64,000 nucleotides of DNA from Listeria grandensis FSL F6-0971 (GCF_000525835.1 NZ_AODD01000006.1:1-64000), one strand, 5' to 3'; positions 17,094-26,901 are shown, numbered from the stretch's first letter. Program-made: numbers and translations. Notes: generated by a model from the letters alone, not told the origin.

Positions 17094-17887
17094 TGGAGAA
17101 AATGATTCTCGGTCGGTTTATCCCCGGCGAATCATGGTTGCATAGGCTCGATCCGCGGGCTAAGATTACAGCGGTGATGTATTTTATAGTGATTGTATTT
17201 TTAGCAAATAACTGGCTTACATATGCGTTATTATTTGTGTTTGTACTCAGTTTATTATTTGCGTCACGTGTGCCATTTATGTTCTTTATTAAAGGACTGC
17301 AACCGGTGTTTTGGTTGATTATTTTGACGTTGCTGTTGCAAGTGTTTTTTACGCAGGGTGGGACAACGTATTTTGAATGGGGACCGGTTCATGTGACGAG
17401 TCTTGGCTTGATGAATGGGGCGATGATTTTTGCGCGGTTCGTGTTGATCATTTTTATGACAACGTTGCTGACGCTTACGACGAGTCCGATTGAGCTGACG
17501 GATGGGATTGAAAGCATGCTAGCATTATTGCGATATGTTCGTTTTCCAGTGCATGAGTTGGCGCTGATGCTTAGTATTGCACTCCGCTTTATTCCCACAT
17601 TGATGGACGAGACGGAAAAAATTATGAAGGCACAGAAAGCACGAGGTGTGGAGTTTTCTAGCGGGCCAATCAAGGAGCGGATGAAGGCGATTGTGCCGCT
17701 ACTCGTGCCGCTATTTATCAGTGCTTTTAAACGGGCAGAGGATTTGGCGATTGCGATGGAAGCACGCGGATATCGTGGTGGTAAGGGCAGGACGAAGTTT
17801 AGACTACTTGCGTGGCGGTTTTCGGATACATTTTTGTTAGTGATGATGTTTGTTGTGACGGCAATGTTGGTTTGGCTGCGATCATAA
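17090..17887 (+). CDS. ecfT: ECF transporter transmembrane protein EcfT
   Basis: A 265-residue membrane protein that couples the two ATPases to the substrate-binding S component. It has several membrane helices (about 27-60, 70-85, 105-130, 245-263). The two coupling-helix motifs with Ala-Arg-Gly are present: KAQKARGVEF and AMEARGYRGG. These Arg residues reach into the grooves of EcfA1 and EcfA2. The start overlaps the ecfA2 stop by 4 bases; a second ATG is 3 bases on. It is followed 15 bases later by truA. Confidence 0.92.
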   Translation: MMEKMILGRFIPGESWLHRLDPRAKITAVMYFIVIVFLANNWLTYALLFVFVLSLLFASRVPFMFFIKGLQPVFWLIILTLLLQVFFTQGGTTYFEWGPVHVTSLGLMNGAMIFARFVLIIFMTTLLTLTTSPIELTDGIESMLALLRYVRFPVHELALMLSIALRFIPTLMDETEKIMKAQKARGVEFSSGPIKERMKAIVPLLVPLFISAFKRAEDLAIAMEARGYRGGKGRTKFRLLAWRFSDTFLLVMMFVVTAMLVWLRS

Positions 17888-17902
17888 GAAGAGGTGTGAC
17901 AA

Positions 17903-18643
17903 ATGAAGCGATTTAAGGCAGTGATTCAGTATGACGGTACGGAGTTTGTGGGATACCAGATTCAGCCAAATGGGCGAACGGTGCAAGAGGAAATTGAAAA
18001 AGCGTTGTTGCGGATGCATAAGGGTGACGTGGTGAAAATCGTTGGGTCTGGACGGACGGATACGGGGGTTCATGCAAAAGGACAGGTGATTCATTTCGAC
18101 TCGCCGCTTGCGATTCCGCCTGCAAAATATCGAAAGGCACTGCAAACGTTCACGCCGTATGATATTAGTATCGTGTCTGTAGAGGAAGTAGATGCTGATT
18201 TTCATGCGCGTTTTGGGACAGCTGGGAAGGAATATCGATATTTTGTGCAGCGTTCGGAGTTTTTTGATCCGTTTGCCCGTCATTTCTCGCTACACTTTCC
18301 TTATAAATTAGATGTTTCGCGGATGCGTGAGGCAGCGGATGTTCTGACTGGTGAGCATGATTTTACAAGTTTTTGTGCCGCGGGGTCGAGTCGTGAGAAT
18401 AAGGTTCGGACGGTTTATGCGATTGAGATTATCGAAGAAGGCGATACGCTTATTTTCTCTTTTAAAGGAAATGGTTTTTTGTATAATATGGTGCGGATTC
18501 TAGTAGGCACGTTACTCGATGTCGGAAATGATCGGTTGACGGTGGCGCAAGTCAAAGCAAATTTAGAGGCACGCGACCGGACGCAAGGTGCAAAAACTGC
18601 GCCACCACAAGGACTTTACTTATGGGAGGTTTACTATAAGTAA
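17903..18643 (+). CDS. truA: tRNA pseudouridine synthase A
   Basis: A 246-residue enzyme that makes pseudouridine at positions 38-40 of tRNA anticodon arms. The catalytic Asp53 lies in [11 protein letters not shown], and the N-terminal [19 protein letters not shown] and [11 protein letters not shown] are family motifs. GAAGAGGTG precedes the ATG. It is the last gene of the ecf operon; the same ecf-truA-rplM-rpsI order is common in Bacillota. Confidence 0.95.
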   Translation: MKRFKAVIQYDGTEFVGYQIQPNGRTVQEEIEKALLRMHKGDVVKIVGSGRTDTGVHAKGQVIHFDSPLAIPPAKYRKALQTFTPYDISIVSVEEVDADFHARFGTAGKEYRYFVQRSEFFDPFARHFSLHFPYKLDVSRMREAADVLTGEHDFTSFCAAGSSRENKVRTVYAIEIIEEGDTLIFSFKGNGFLYNMVRILVGTLLDVGNDRLTVAQVKANLEARDRTQGAKTAPPQGLYLWEVYYK

Positions 18644-18709
18644 TATCAAGCGTTTTAGGTGAATAACGTTCCAATCTAAACCCATTTGAAAAAAAAATAA
18701 CCAATCGCA

Positions 18710-18738
18710 TTGACTTTTTACGGTAAAGACTGTATTAT
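18710..18738 (+). promoter_or_regulatory. Strong sigma-A promoter of rplM-rpsI
   Basis: TTGACT, a 17-base spacer, then TATTAT, 151 bases upstream of rplM, leaving a long leader. Confidence 0.8.
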
Positions 18739-18747
18739 TGACTATGG

Positions 18748-18880
18748 TATTGTTTGCCCCACAATAAGCCCCGGAAAGTTTGTTGTGTTGAACAAAACAA
18801 TGGAAATTTAAAACAAATCGAAAAGCAGATCGTGGGCTATGGAACAGTTTACAGATCGCATTTTTCTTAAAATCTAGGAG
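18748..18880 (+). promoter_or_regulatory. Leader RNA of rplM (L13 leader)
   Basis: About 140 transcribed bases precede rplM and contain pairing blocks such as CCCACAATAAG with TTTGTTGTG, and GCAGATCGTGGGC with CAGATCGC. Bacillota have a known L13 leader at this position that lets the ribosomal protein control its own operon. I assign it by position and base pairing, not by a model match. Confidence 0.55.
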
Positions 18881-18888
18881 GGAAAATT

Positions 18889-19326
18889 ATGCGTACGACT
18901 TATATGGCAAAAACAGGCGAAGTACAACGTAATTGGTATGTTATTGATGCCACTGATATTCCGCTTGGCCGTTTATCTAGTGAAGTAGCTTCAATCTTAC
19001 GTGGTAAAATCAAGCCACAATTTACTCCTCATGTTGATACAGGGGACTTCGTAATTATTATCAATGCAGGCAAAATTGCTTTAACTGGTAAGAAAGCAAC
19101 TGACAAAATCTACTACCGTCACTCTCAATATCCAGGCGGTTTGAAATCACGTACAGCGGGCGACCTACGTACGAACAATCCAGAGAGATTACTTGAGCTT
19201 TCTATCAAAGGAATGCTTCCAAAGAACTCTTTAGGACGTCAAATTTTCAAGAAATTACACGTTTATGGTGGCGCTGAGCACGAACATGCAGCACAAAAAC
19301 CAGAAGTGTATCAATTACGCGGATAA
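18889..19326 (+). CDS. rplM: 50S ribosomal protein L13
   Basis: A 145-residue large-subunit protein. Family motifs are [38 protein letters not shown] and [19 protein letters not shown] precedes the ATG. It forms an operon with rpsI, 21 bases apart. Codon use is that of a highly expressed gene, unlike the G-rich style of the neighbouring truA. Confidence 0.97.
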   Translation: MRTTYMAKTGEVQRNWYVIDATDIPLGRLSSEVASILRGKIKPQFTPHVDTGDFVIIINAGKIALTGKKATDKIYYRHSQYPGGLKSRTAGDLRTNNPERLLELSIKGMLPKNSLGRQIFKKLHVYGGAEHEHAAQKPEVYQLRG

Positions 19327-19347
19327 TTAGAAGAGGAGGGAAATATA

Positions 19348-19740
19348 GTGGCTCAAGTACAATATTATGGAACAGGTCGTCGTAAAAGCTCAGTAGCTCG
19401 TGTACGTTTAGTACCAGGCGATGGCAAAGTAGTTATAAACGGTAGAGATTGGGAAGATTACATTCCATTCGCGGCTCTTCGCGAAGTTATTAAACAACCA
19501 TTAGTTGCGACTGAAACTCTAGGAAACTATGATGTTTTAGTAAACGTAAACGGTGGTGGTTATACTGGTCAAGCTGGCGCAATCCGTCACGGTATTTCAC
19601 GTGCATTGCTACAAGTTGCACCAGATTACCGTTCTCCACTCAAACGTGCAGGTCTATTAACTCGTGACCCACGTATGAAAGAACGTAAGAAACCAGGTCT
19701 TAAAGGCGCACGTCGTGCACCTCAATTCTCAAAACGTTAA
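19348..19740 (+). CDS. rpsI: 30S ribosomal protein S9
   Basis: A 130-residue small-subunit protein with [13 protein letters not shown] near the start, [15 protein letters not shown] in the middle, and the basic tail ending APQFSKR that reaches the P-site tRNA. The start is a GTG preceded by AGAGGAGGG. A terminator follows. Confidence 0.97.
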   Translation: MAQVQYYGTGRRKSSVARVRLVPGDGKVVINGRDWEDYIPFAALREVIKQPLVATETLGNYDVLVNVNGGGYTGQAGAIRHGISRALLQVAPDYRSPLKRAGLLTRDPRMKERKKPGLKGARRAPQFSKR

Positions 19741-19770
19741 TATATTTTTATATATCGACATTCAAAAAGG

Positions 19771-19801
19771 CACTTTCCAAGTAATTGGAGAGTGTTTTTT
19801 T
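19771..19801 (+). terminator. Terminator after rpsI
   Basis: CACTTTCCAA pairs with TTGGAGAGTG, followed by seven T. Confidence 0.85.
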
Positions 19802-19854
19802 ACTCTTTGGAAGTTGGGAAAGATGTGCTATCAAAATGAAATGGAGATTCTAGA

Positions 19855-20822
19855 ATGACAAATAATTTTTGGACGGAGTTGCCAAAGCCTTTTTTTGTTT
19901 TAGCACCGATGGAAGATGTGACAGATGTCGTTTTTCGGCACGTTGTAAAAGAAGCTGGTTCGCCGGATGTTTTTTTCACGGAGTTTACGAATTCTGATAG
20001 CTTTTGTCATCCGGATGGGAAAGAAAGTGTGCGTGGGCGCTTAGTTTTTACGGAAGACGAGCAGCCGATCGTGGCTCATATTTGGGGGATAAGCCTGAAT
20101 TTTTCCGGGAAATGAGTATTGAATTGGCAAATATGGGGTTCAAAGGTGTAGATATTAATATGGGATGCCCGGTTCCGAATGTTGCTGGTCGTGGAAAAGG
20201 TAGTGGTCTTATTTTGCGTCCGGAAGTGGCTGCGGAATTGATTGAGGCTGCAAAAGCTGGCGGGATACCGGTTAGTGTTAAAACACGGATTGGGTATGAA
20301 GAGTTGGATGAACTGGAAGCGTGGATTACGCATTTGCTCAAGCAAGATATTGCGAATTTATCGGTTCATTTACGGACGCGCAAGGAAATGAGTAAAGTCG
20401 ACGCTCATTGGGAAATGATTCCTCAAGTTATGGCGATTCGTGATCGTGTCGCGCCTAACACACTTATTACGATTAATGGGGATATTCCTGATCGTGAAAA
20501 GGGCTTGCAACTGGCGGAACAGTATGGCGTGGATGGGATTATGATTGGTCGAGGGATTTTTAAGAATCCATATGCGTTTGAAAAAGTGAAGACAGAGCAT
20601 TCGGCGCAAGAATTACTTGGACTGCTGCAACTACAACTTGATTTACAAGATCAGTTTGCAGAACTTGTTCCGCGCTCCATTGTTGGATTGCATCGCTTCT
20701 TTAAAATTTATGTTAAAGGTTTTCCGGGTGCCAATGATCTGCGAATCCAATTGATGAATACGAAATCGACAGAAGAGGTTCGACGGGTTTTAGCCGATTT
20801 CACAAGTATCACTGAAAATTAG
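19855..20822 (+). pseudogene. dus: tRNA-dihydrouridine synthase, frameshifted at 20084-20088
   Basis: A flavoenzyme of about 322 residues that reduces uridine to dihydrouridine in tRNA D arms. Motifs are [21 protein letters not shown], the catalytic Cys in [29 protein letters not shown] and [11 protein letters not shown]. The first frame stops at 20115 after IVAHIWG. Adding one G to the G5 run at 20084-20088 gives [14 protein letters not shown] and joins the halves perfectly. All catalytic residues are kept, so the break may be an error in the sequence. It is alone, between rpsI and a shared terminator with lacD. Confidence 0.88.
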
Positions 20823-20836
20823 TATTGGAAAAACAA

Positions 20837-20869
20837 AAAATCCTCGAAATTAATCGGGGATTTTTTGTT
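20837..20869. terminator. Bidirectional terminator between dus and lacD
   Basis: AAAAAATCCTCGA pairs with TCGGGGATTTTTT, giving T-runs on both strands between two convergent genes. Confidence 0.85.
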
Positions 20870-20874
20870 GCTTA

Positions 20875-21891
20875 CTATTGTTTCTCAACCACATGTACAT
20901 CTTCAAACGAGCCATATTTTGACCACCATGGAGATGCTCCGGCGTTTAACAAGCCGTCAAGAGATGTGATATTCTCTTTTCCTTGTGTACGCAACCATTC
21001 GCGCAGTGCGTCATCGCCTTGTTTTCCGTAAACTTCAATGCCATCTTTCCATGTTGCACGGCCACAAAGCACACCGCTATATTGCACTTTATGCTCATTC
21101 GCAAAGGCGATTGTTTTATGGAAAAGTTCCGCCGTTACACCAGCACTTAAATAAATAAATGGTAGTGGGCTTAGATCGGAACACTCTTCAAAATGGCGTC
21201 CAGCTTCTTCTTTCGTATAAACGGTTTCGCCGTCCGTGAAGCCTTCTACATATTTAAAGTTCACTGGAACCTCTAGTTTAAGTACGTCCACGCCATAACG
21301 CGGTTTGGAGAATTCTTTGATCGATGCTTTGACTTTCGCAGGTTTCAGTTTGGCGTATTCGGCGCTTGCTGAATCTGTTACTTTCGCATCGTACGTAATT
21401 GGTTCAAGGAAGAATGGGATATCGACTTCACGACACTCAGCACCAATTCTTTCAAGAAACGCGTATTTGATCTCATTGATCTCAGCTGGCTCGTCTGGAT
21501 CATAATATACTAAAATTTTCACTGCATCGCCGCCGCTTTCTTTAATGCGGAGTGCGGATAAGTCAGCGATCAAATCAGGAAGTTTACCTGGGGTTGTAGC
21601 GTCATAGCCTGTTTTTTCGTAAGAGGTTAGTAAGCCGCAATTCTCATGGCGTGCTTTGATGGCTGGTGTACCATATTGAAGATCCAACAAGATGGCAGAT
21701 GCGTAAGGTGTCAGCTCTTCGGACACCAATTGTTTGAAATCCTCGACATCTTTATCACTCTCAGACCCCTTAGCTTCTTGAATCATTTTCTTTAGGGAGC
21801 CACGTTGGTCAATCGCGAGTGCGGCAATAATTCCTTTATCATTGGAAAGCCGTTGTAAACCATCAAATTTACCTTTTGTGATTTGTACCAT
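20875..21891 (-). CDS. lacD: Tagatose 1,6-bisphosphate aldolase
   Basis: A 338-residue class I aldolase that splits tagatose 1,6-bisphosphate to dihydroxyacetone phosphate and glyceraldehyde 3-phosphate. It has the LacD pattern: IAALAIDQRGSLKKM, LLDLQYGTPA, VLKLEVPVNFKYVEG with the Schiff-base Lys, PFIYLSAGV and SGVLCGRATW. The ATG at 21891 is used because AGGAGATTAGAG precedes it; the frame opens 12 codons earlier. It stands alone, without lac/tagatose kinase or PTS genes nearby, so its pathway here is unclear. Listeria genomes often have several lone copies. Confidence 0.9.
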   Translation of the reverse strand: MVQITKGKFDGLQRLSNDKGIIAALAIDQRGSLKKMIQEAKGSESDKDVEDFKQLVSEELTPYASAILLDLQYGTPAIKARHENCGLLTSYEKTGYDATTPGKLPDLIADLSALRIKESGGDAVKILVYYDPDEPAEINEIKYAFLERIGAECREVDIPFFLEPITYDAKVTDSASAEYAKLKPAKVKASIKEFSKPRYGVDVLKLEVPVNFKYVEGFTDGETVYTKEEAGRHFEECSDLSPLPFIYLSAGVTAELFHKTIAFANEHKVQYSGVLCGRATWKDGIEVYGKQGDDALREWLRTQGKENITSLDGLLNAGASPWWSKYGSFEDVHVVEKQ

Positions 21892-22148
21892 AACTCTAAT
21901 CTCCTTCTTTCTCTTATTTCTATACATACCTACCTACAATACCCTGTTAAAATGAGGCATAAACCTAGATTTGACCTACGTACCACTCTATTCTAACATC
22001 AAAATTGTTATATACAAAATATTTATCTATAAACGTTGCATTTTACACAAAAATGGGCTACTATTTTGATTAGGAGTTGTGTTTGGGGAATTGTTAACAA
22101 TGGGGACGACAAGCGAGCAATTCTTGGATAGAAATGAGGATATGAGGC

Positions 22149-23321
22149 ATGACAAAACAGGCTAGGAGCCGCTCCTCGAAACGGCGCAACAAAAAGAAAC
22201 GTGATTTTTATGTCGGTGTCGCTTTGATTTTCGTGTTGTTGATGGTTACCTTTATTGTTGTGAAAATGATCACACCGGAAGAGCTAACAAATGCGGATGA
22301 AAAAAGTGCTCAGGAGGCGCCAACGAAAAAGAAGAAGTCAGAAACACCGAAGAAGCAGGTGGAGAAAGAAACGCCAACGGTGACGGATAATACCGAGATC
22401 GATCAATATCTAGAGAGCATCGGGTTTAGTGGAACGGCGCTGGTTTACCGAGAGGGTAAAATTGTACTGAATAAAGGGTATAAAGATGCGAATCGGGAGA
22501 CAAAAGCGGCGAATACACCAGATACCGCATATTATATTGGCTCTTCTCAAAAAGCGGTGATTGCAACGGCGATTTTGCAATTGGAGGAACGTGGCAAGTT
22601 GCAGGTTTCAGATCCAGTGTCGCAGTATTTACCAGATTTTCCGAAGGGGGATCGGATTACGCTTCAGAACTTGCTCAATCATACATCTGGTATTGTCGGT
22701 CATACGGAAGAAAATGTGAAGATCACACCAGCTGACTTGATAAAGGATATTGAAGCGCAAGGTATCAAGCGCAAGCCCGGAAAATGGGATTATAATGATT
22801 CGAACTATAGTGTTCTAGCGTATATTATCGAGCAAATTAGTGGTGAAAAACTGATGAGCTACATTCAAAAAAATATTTTTGAACCGGCAGGCATGAAGCA
22901 TTCGGGAATTTACACAACGTATAATAAGGAAAAGCATTCCTCTGTAGGCTATTCGATTCAAAAAGATGGAACGTATAAAACGCCATATTTACCTGATTTA
23001 TCACAGCTTTACGGGTGCGGGGACATGTACATGACAGCGACGGATATGTATTTGTTTGATCGTGCCTTATCGGATCGGAAGTTGATCAATGATACGAGTT
23101 TTGAGAAGATGTTTACGGCTGGGAGTGCTTCTGGCTATGGTATGGGGTTTTATGCCGATCCAGGAAGCTACAATAGCCATGGCGTGTTAAGTGGTTGGAA
23201 CGTTTCGAATAGCTTCAGCCACAGTGGAAAAACGGTGGTTGTTTTGCTGTCAAACATTCAAAATAACATTAAATCATTCGGCAAGGTGAACAATCATATT
23301 TATCAGCTACTAAATCAATAA
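22149..23321 (+). CDS. Membrane-anchored serine hydrolase of the beta-lactamase/PBP4* family
   Basis: A 390-residue protein. It has a basic N-terminus, one membrane helix (about 20-41), then a charged linker rich in Lys/Glu/Pro (about 45-80). The outward-facing catalytic domain has the S-x-x-K motif S132-S-Q-K135, the Y-x-N-like YNDSNY near 225 and the HSG triad HSGKT near the end. Class C-type relatives cut D-Ala peptides, esters or beta-lactams, and the substrate cannot be told from sequence. Monocistronic, with a shared terminator downstream. Confidence 0.83.
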   Translation: MTKQARSRSSKRRNKKKRDFYVGVALIFVLLMVTFIVVKMITPEELTNADEKSAQEAPTKKKKSETPKKQVEKETPTVTDNTEIDQYLESIGFSGTALVYREGKIVLNKGYKDANRETKAANTPDTAYYIGSSQKAVIATAILQLEERGKLQVSDPVSQYLPDFPKGDRITLQNLLNHTSGIVGHTEENVKITPADLIKDIEAQGIKRKPGKWDYNDSNYSVLAYIIEQISGEKLMSYIQKNIFEPAGMKHSGIYTTYNKEKHSSVGYSIQKDGTYKTPYLPDLSQLYGCGDMYMTATDMYLFDRALSDRKLINDTSFEKMFTAGSASGYGMGFYADPGSYNSHGVLSGWNVSNSFSHSGKTVVVLLSNIQNNIKSFGKVNNHIYQLLNQ

Positions 23322-23367
23322 AAAACAGGATGGGCACGTTTGGGGGCGTGACTCATCCTGTTTTTTG
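23321..23367. terminator. Bidirectional terminator
   Basis: AAAAAACAGGATG pairs with CATCCTGTTTTTT, with a second inner pairing CACG/CGTG. It lies between the convergent hydrolase and lipoprotein genes. Confidence 0.88.
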
Positions 23368-24288
23368 TTATTTTTTCGTTATTTTATCGATTGCATCTTG
23401 CATTTGGTATTCTCTTGATGGGGCCGTGTAATTACTCCAGTTATCGTTGTCTACAAGGTACACGTGTTTTGCTTTGACAGCAGGGATGTCTTTCCAAATG
23501 CCAGCTAAAAGTGTGCTGACATCGTCTGTTGTTTTACCTTCTGGTGTTAAAATAAATAGCTGATCAGCGTCGCTAACATAGGCTGGTACGGCTTCTGTTG
23601 CGATTGCTTTTGTTTCTTTATTCTTTTTGGCTGCTTCGGTTGGTGTGAACCCAGCGCCAGTATATAGGCCGTCAAACACGATTGGATCGTGTATGTAGGT
23701 TTCTTTACCCCAGAATTGAACAACGGCTGCTTTTTGATTTTCAATGCCAGCGTCTTTGAGTGTCGCTTTGGCTTTTTTTGATTCTTTTGCGTATTTTGCT
23801 TGGTATGTTTTTTCCGCGTCTTTGGCATTGACTAAATTAGCGATATCATTGAGTTGTTCATCAGGTGTCACACCGAATTTGGTTGCATAAACAGGTGCGA
23901 TTTTTTCTAGGTTTGTAAGCATATCTTTTTGATAATCGGAAATAATGATGAGATCGGGTTTGAGTGAAGCGATTTTCTCCACGTTGGGCTTGTCGCCACC
24001 GACATTTTCAACACCTTTTAAGAAGTCTGGATAAATTCCCATGTAGTAGTCTGTTGTTGCGAGTGGCTTGATGTCAAGGGCGTAAAGTTCCCCAGCGTTT
24101 TGAATCGCCACGATTTTTTTCGGCGTTGCTGGAATGACGACTTTACGATCTAGTGCATCCGTTAGTGTACGCGCCTTATCTTTTGTTTTCGCTTCGTCGT
24201 TAGAAGCGCTGGATCCGCCACATGCGGCAAGTGCCAGTACCAATGTCAAAACGACGAGAAGAAGTGCTGTTAATTTTTTCTTTTTCAT
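23368..24288 (-). CDS. Iron-siderophore/haem-type substrate-binding lipoprotein, Fur-controlled
   Basis: A 306-residue FecB/BtuF-type binding protein. The lipobox LALAAC gives a lipid-anchored Cys near residue 23. The periplasmic-binding-protein fold is shown by KKIVAIQNAGELYAL, VGGDKPNVEKIASLKPDLIII and the C-terminal HVYLVDNDNWSNY. No permease or ATPase gene is adjacent, so it must share a transporter encoded elsewhere. It has a Fur box in its promoter and AGGAGGTTTAAGG before the ATG. The ligand (siderophore or haem) cannot be decided. Confidence 0.85.
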   Translation of the reverse strand: MKKKKLTALLLVVLTLVLALAACGGSSASNDEAKTKDKARTLTDALDRKVVIPATPKKIVAIQNAGELYALDIKPLATTDYYMGIYPDFLKGVENVGGDKPNVEKIASLKPDLIIISDYQKDMLTNLEKIAPVYATKFGVTPDEQLNDIANLVNAKDAEKTYQAKYAKESKKAKATLKDAGIENQKAAVVQFWGKETYIHDPIVFDGLYTGAGFTPTEAAKKNKETKAIATEAVPAYVSDADQLFILTPEGKTTDDVSTLLAGIWKDIPAVKAKHVYLVDNDNWSNYTAPSREYQMQDAIDKITKK

Positions 24289-24306
24289 CCTTAAACCTCC
24301 TGTAAT

Positions 24307-24321
24307 TGAAAACTATTCTCA
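24307..24321 (-). promoter_or_regulatory. Fur box upstream of the lone lipoprotein gene
   Basis: TGAGAATAGTTTTCA read on the minus strand fits the 7-1-7 Fur site TGATAATNATTATCA at 11 of 14 positions. A minus-strand -10 TATAAT lies at 24330-24335, so Fur would cover the transcription start. Confidence 0.8.
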
Positions 24322-24387
24322 ATAAGATAATTATAGATGTAGATGAATGAATATTCAAGGGGTTTTGTAAAATAATTTTTGAGGTAT

Positions 24388-24424
24388 ACAAAAAAGCTGG
24401 ATTCATGGCTCCAGCTTTTTGTAT
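24388..24424 (-). terminator. Terminator after the CBS-ACT protein gene
   Basis: CAAAAAGCTGGA pairs with TCCAGCTTTTTTG on the minus strand, with a U-rich tail, 9 bases after the stop codon. Confidence 0.85.
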
Positions 24425-24432
24425 GTAGGGCT

Positions 24433-25074
24433 TTATTTCTTCATTTTCAAATGTTCGACTTCGATGACGCGCAGGCCTTTGCGATCTAGCGCGGTCACGA
24501 TGGCGTCTTTTTCGGTTTCGGTGATGCCAGCAGGTAGTGTGACAAGAACGCGGCGGATGTAGTCCTCTACTTGGGAATCCATCGTGATTAGACTGGCGAT
24601 TGTCGTATATTTATCGATGACTTTCGTGATTTTTGTAAGGGAGCCGGGAACTTCGCCGGTTGCGATTGTTAAAACGTAGCTTCCTGAATCAATATTCCAT
24701 GCATCTTGTAAAACTCCGAGCAATTTACCGTGCGTCAAAATGCCGTAGAAATCGCCTTGTTCATTCAATACAGCGATGTAGGGCAGTTCTTTAATCGTGA
24801 AGAAAACCTCGAAAAATGAGGAATTGATGCTGATATGCTTGGTTTGGTTTTTAATGAGGCTTGTCACATTATCGGATAGGTCCCCACCATTTGCGGCGTG
24901 ACGATAAATATGCATTTTATAAATATTACCAATAAATTTCTCGCTTTTATTATCTAATACGGGAACGCAACGGTATCCATCTTCTTCCAAAATATCTAGC
25001 GTTTCTTTGAGCGTTGCGTCTTCGGTGATGGTCGTTAAATTGATTTTAGGGATGCAAAGGTTTTTAATCAACAT
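24433..25074 (-). CDS. CBS-CBS-ACT domain protein, CbpA-like
   Basis: A 213-residue cytoplasmic protein. Two CBS motifs span about residues 1-130 (ATLKETLDILEEDGYRCVPVLD and ELPYIAVLNEQGDFYGILTHG, shown in part), followed by an ACT-like part from about 133 (SGSYVLTIATGEVPGSLTKI). This layout is like a Listeria CBS protein that binds the second messenger c-di-AMP (CbpA). I recall that likeness and cannot confirm it here. Other CBS proteins sense adenosine nucleotides. It is monocistronic. The partner and output are unknown. Confidence 0.7.
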   Translation of the reverse strand: MLIKNLCIPKINLTTITEDATLKETLDILEEDGYRCVPVLDNKSEKFIGNIYKMHIYRHAANGGDLSDNVTSLIKNQTKHISINSSFFEVFFTIKELPYIAVLNEQGDFYGILTHGKLLGVLQDAWNIDSGSYVLTIATGEVPGSLTKITKVIDKYTTIASLITMDSQVEDYIRRVLVTLPAGITETEKDAIVTALDRKGLRVIEVEHLKMKK

Positions 25075-25167
25075 ATGTTGGTCACTCCAATCTCTTTTTA
25101 TTAGGATTCATCCTCTTCATTCTAACCCAATTTCGTGGGTTTGTATAGAAAATACTGTATGGATTAG

Positions 25168-25197
25168 TTGACAGTGAGAAGGGTTGTCATTTAGAAT
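25168..25197 (+). promoter_or_regulatory. Promoter of the haem-monooxygenase-like gene
   Basis: A perfect TTGACA, an 18-base spacer, then TAGAAT. The Fur box at 25212 lies just downstream of the start point. Confidence 0.65.
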
Positions 25198-25211
25198 AGA
25201 GAAAATGATAT

Positions 25212-25226
25212 TGATAATGATTATCA
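25212..25226 (+). promoter_or_regulatory. Consensus Fur box
   Basis: TGATAATGATTATCA is an exact match to the 7-1-7 Fur site and lies 22 bases before the start codon at 25249. Confidence 0.92.
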
Positions 25227-25248
25227 GTGAGAAAGAGTAGGTGGCGTT

Positions 25249-25557
25249 ATGCATATTGAAACAGTGAGTATTGAGTTTGAGACGGGTAACAAGGAGAAAA
25301 TGTTGCAATCTGTGGCGCATCACCGAGAAGAAATGGCCAAGTTTGAGGGCTTTTTAGGATATGAGGTTTGGTTAAAAGAGGGTGCGCGAAAGTCGACAGT
25401 GATGAATGTGTCGCGCTGGGCGTCGAAGGAGCAGTTTACGGTGTGGATGAAGCAGCATCGCGACTTCCATCGGGAAATGAAGCGAACTGGTGGAGGTGGG
25501 GGCTCAGAGCTTGTTGTCACTCGCCAGACTGGATCGTATGATATGATTATGATGTAG
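25249..25557 (+). CDS. Antibiotic-biosynthesis-monooxygenase-fold protein, likely haem-degrading
   Basis: A 102-residue ABM-fold (dimeric ferredoxin-like) protein. The segment VSRWASKEQFTVWMKQHRDFH carries the Trp and His arrangement seen in IsdG/Isd-type haem monooxygenases. The usual Asn near residue 7 is not evident, and a GGGGG stretch lies in the C-terminal part. The exact Fur box upstream supports a role in releasing iron from haem. Other ABM proteins have different roles, so activity is inferred. AGGTGG precedes the ATG. It stands alone. Confidence 0.72.
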   Translation: MHIETVSIEFETGNKEKMLQSVAHHREEMAKFEGFLGYEVWLKEGARKSTVMNVSRWASKEQFTVWMKQHRDFHREMKRTGGGGGSELVVTRQTGSYDMIMM

Positions 25558-25566
25558 TATTTTGAA

Positions 25567-25597
25567 GCAGGAATCTTTCGGGGTTTCTGTTTTTTTG
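25567..25597 (+). terminator. Terminator after the ABM-fold gene
   Basis: CAGGAATC pairs with GGTTTCTG (with G-U pairs), followed by seven T. Confidence 0.72.
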
Positions 25598-25720
25598 TTT
25601 AAAATGCGTCGAAAAGGTGTATTTATAGTGTAGTGGTCCATTCGTTACAGATGATGGGAATTGTGATAATATGGATACGTGACAAAATCTAAGACAAGAG
25701 GAAAGCGGGGACTTTATACA

Positions 25721-26901
25721 ATGAATAAAGGAATTGCCAATTTTGATTATTATAACCCAACGCACATCGTATTTGGGAAAGACCGGATTGCGGAGCTTGT
25801 AACACTGATTCCAGTGGATAAGAAGGTACTGGTATTATACGGTGGTGGAAGCGTGGAACGTTTTGGGACGCTTAAAAGAGTACGTGAAGCACTTTCTGGG
25901 CACACTTTTGGTGAATTTGGTGGGATTGAAGCGAATCCTACATACGCGACGCTGGTACGCGCAATTGAGCAGGTGAGGCAAGAGGGCTATAATTATTTAC
26001 TGGCTGTCGGCGGTGGTTCTGTCATTGATGGAACGAAATTCGTTGCGGCGGGCGCGCTTTTTGATAGTGAGCCGATTAATATTTTTGGTAGTGGGATTGG
26101 TGAGGGGATTCCGATTAAGGAGCATTGCCGTTTGGGGCTGTTTTGACGCTTCCTGCAACGGGGTCTGAGATGAATAGTGGTGGTGTGGTGAGTATCGTTG
26201 AGAAGAAGGCGAAACTTGGTTTTGGTAGCGCAGTTACTTTCCCACAATTCTCGATTCTTGAGCCGGAACTTACGTATACGTTGCCGAAACGTCAATTGGC
26301 GAACGGTGTGATCGATTCGTTTGTGCATATTATGGAACAGTATATGACGTATCCTGTTGGTGCGATGGTGCAGGATCGGTTCGCAGAAGGGTTGCTTGAG
26401 ACGTTGATTGAGATTGGGTCGGACGTTGTAGATGAGTCGAATCATGATTATAACTTGCGGGCTAACTTTATGTGGACGGCGACATATGCGTTGAACGGGA
26501 CGCTGAATAAAGGGGTTCCGGGTGACTGGTCGAGCCATGGGTTAGGGCATGAGATTACGGCGCTTTATCATATTGACCATGCGCGGACGCTTGCGATCGT
26601 GTTGCCTTCGCTACTGGAGATTCGTAAGGAAGAGAAGGGCGCGAAGCTGTTGCAATATGCGGAACGTGTTTGGCATATTATGGACGGGACGGATGATGAG
26701 AAAATTCAAGCGGCTATCGACAAAACGCGTGCTTTCTTTGAATCGCTTGGAGCTCCGACGCATTTCAGTGAGTATGAGCTTGGCGAGGAAGTCGTGGATG
26801 CGCTCGTTTCTCAGCTTGAAAAACATGGGTTGACGGCGATTTCTGAACGAGGGGATCAAACGCTTGATGTCAGCCGCGAAATTTATAGAAACGCCTTGTA
26901 A
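25721..26901 (+). pseudogene. Iron-containing alcohol dehydrogenase (YqhD/BdhA-like), frameshifted at about 26122
   Basis: A group III metal-dependent dehydrogenase of about 393 residues, reducing aldehydes with NAD(P)H. The nucleotide site is GGGSVIDGTKF with VLYGGGSVER before it. Metal ligands are expected in the Asp of NGVIDSFVHIMEQY and the His of SSHGLGHEI and HIDHARTLA. The frame breaks after IPIKE. One missing base at about 26122 would give IPIKEALPFGAVLTLPATGSEMN. Both halves are otherwise complete. Start ATG 25721 has GCGGGGA upstream. It stands alone, and its natural substrate is unknown. Confidence 0.87.
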
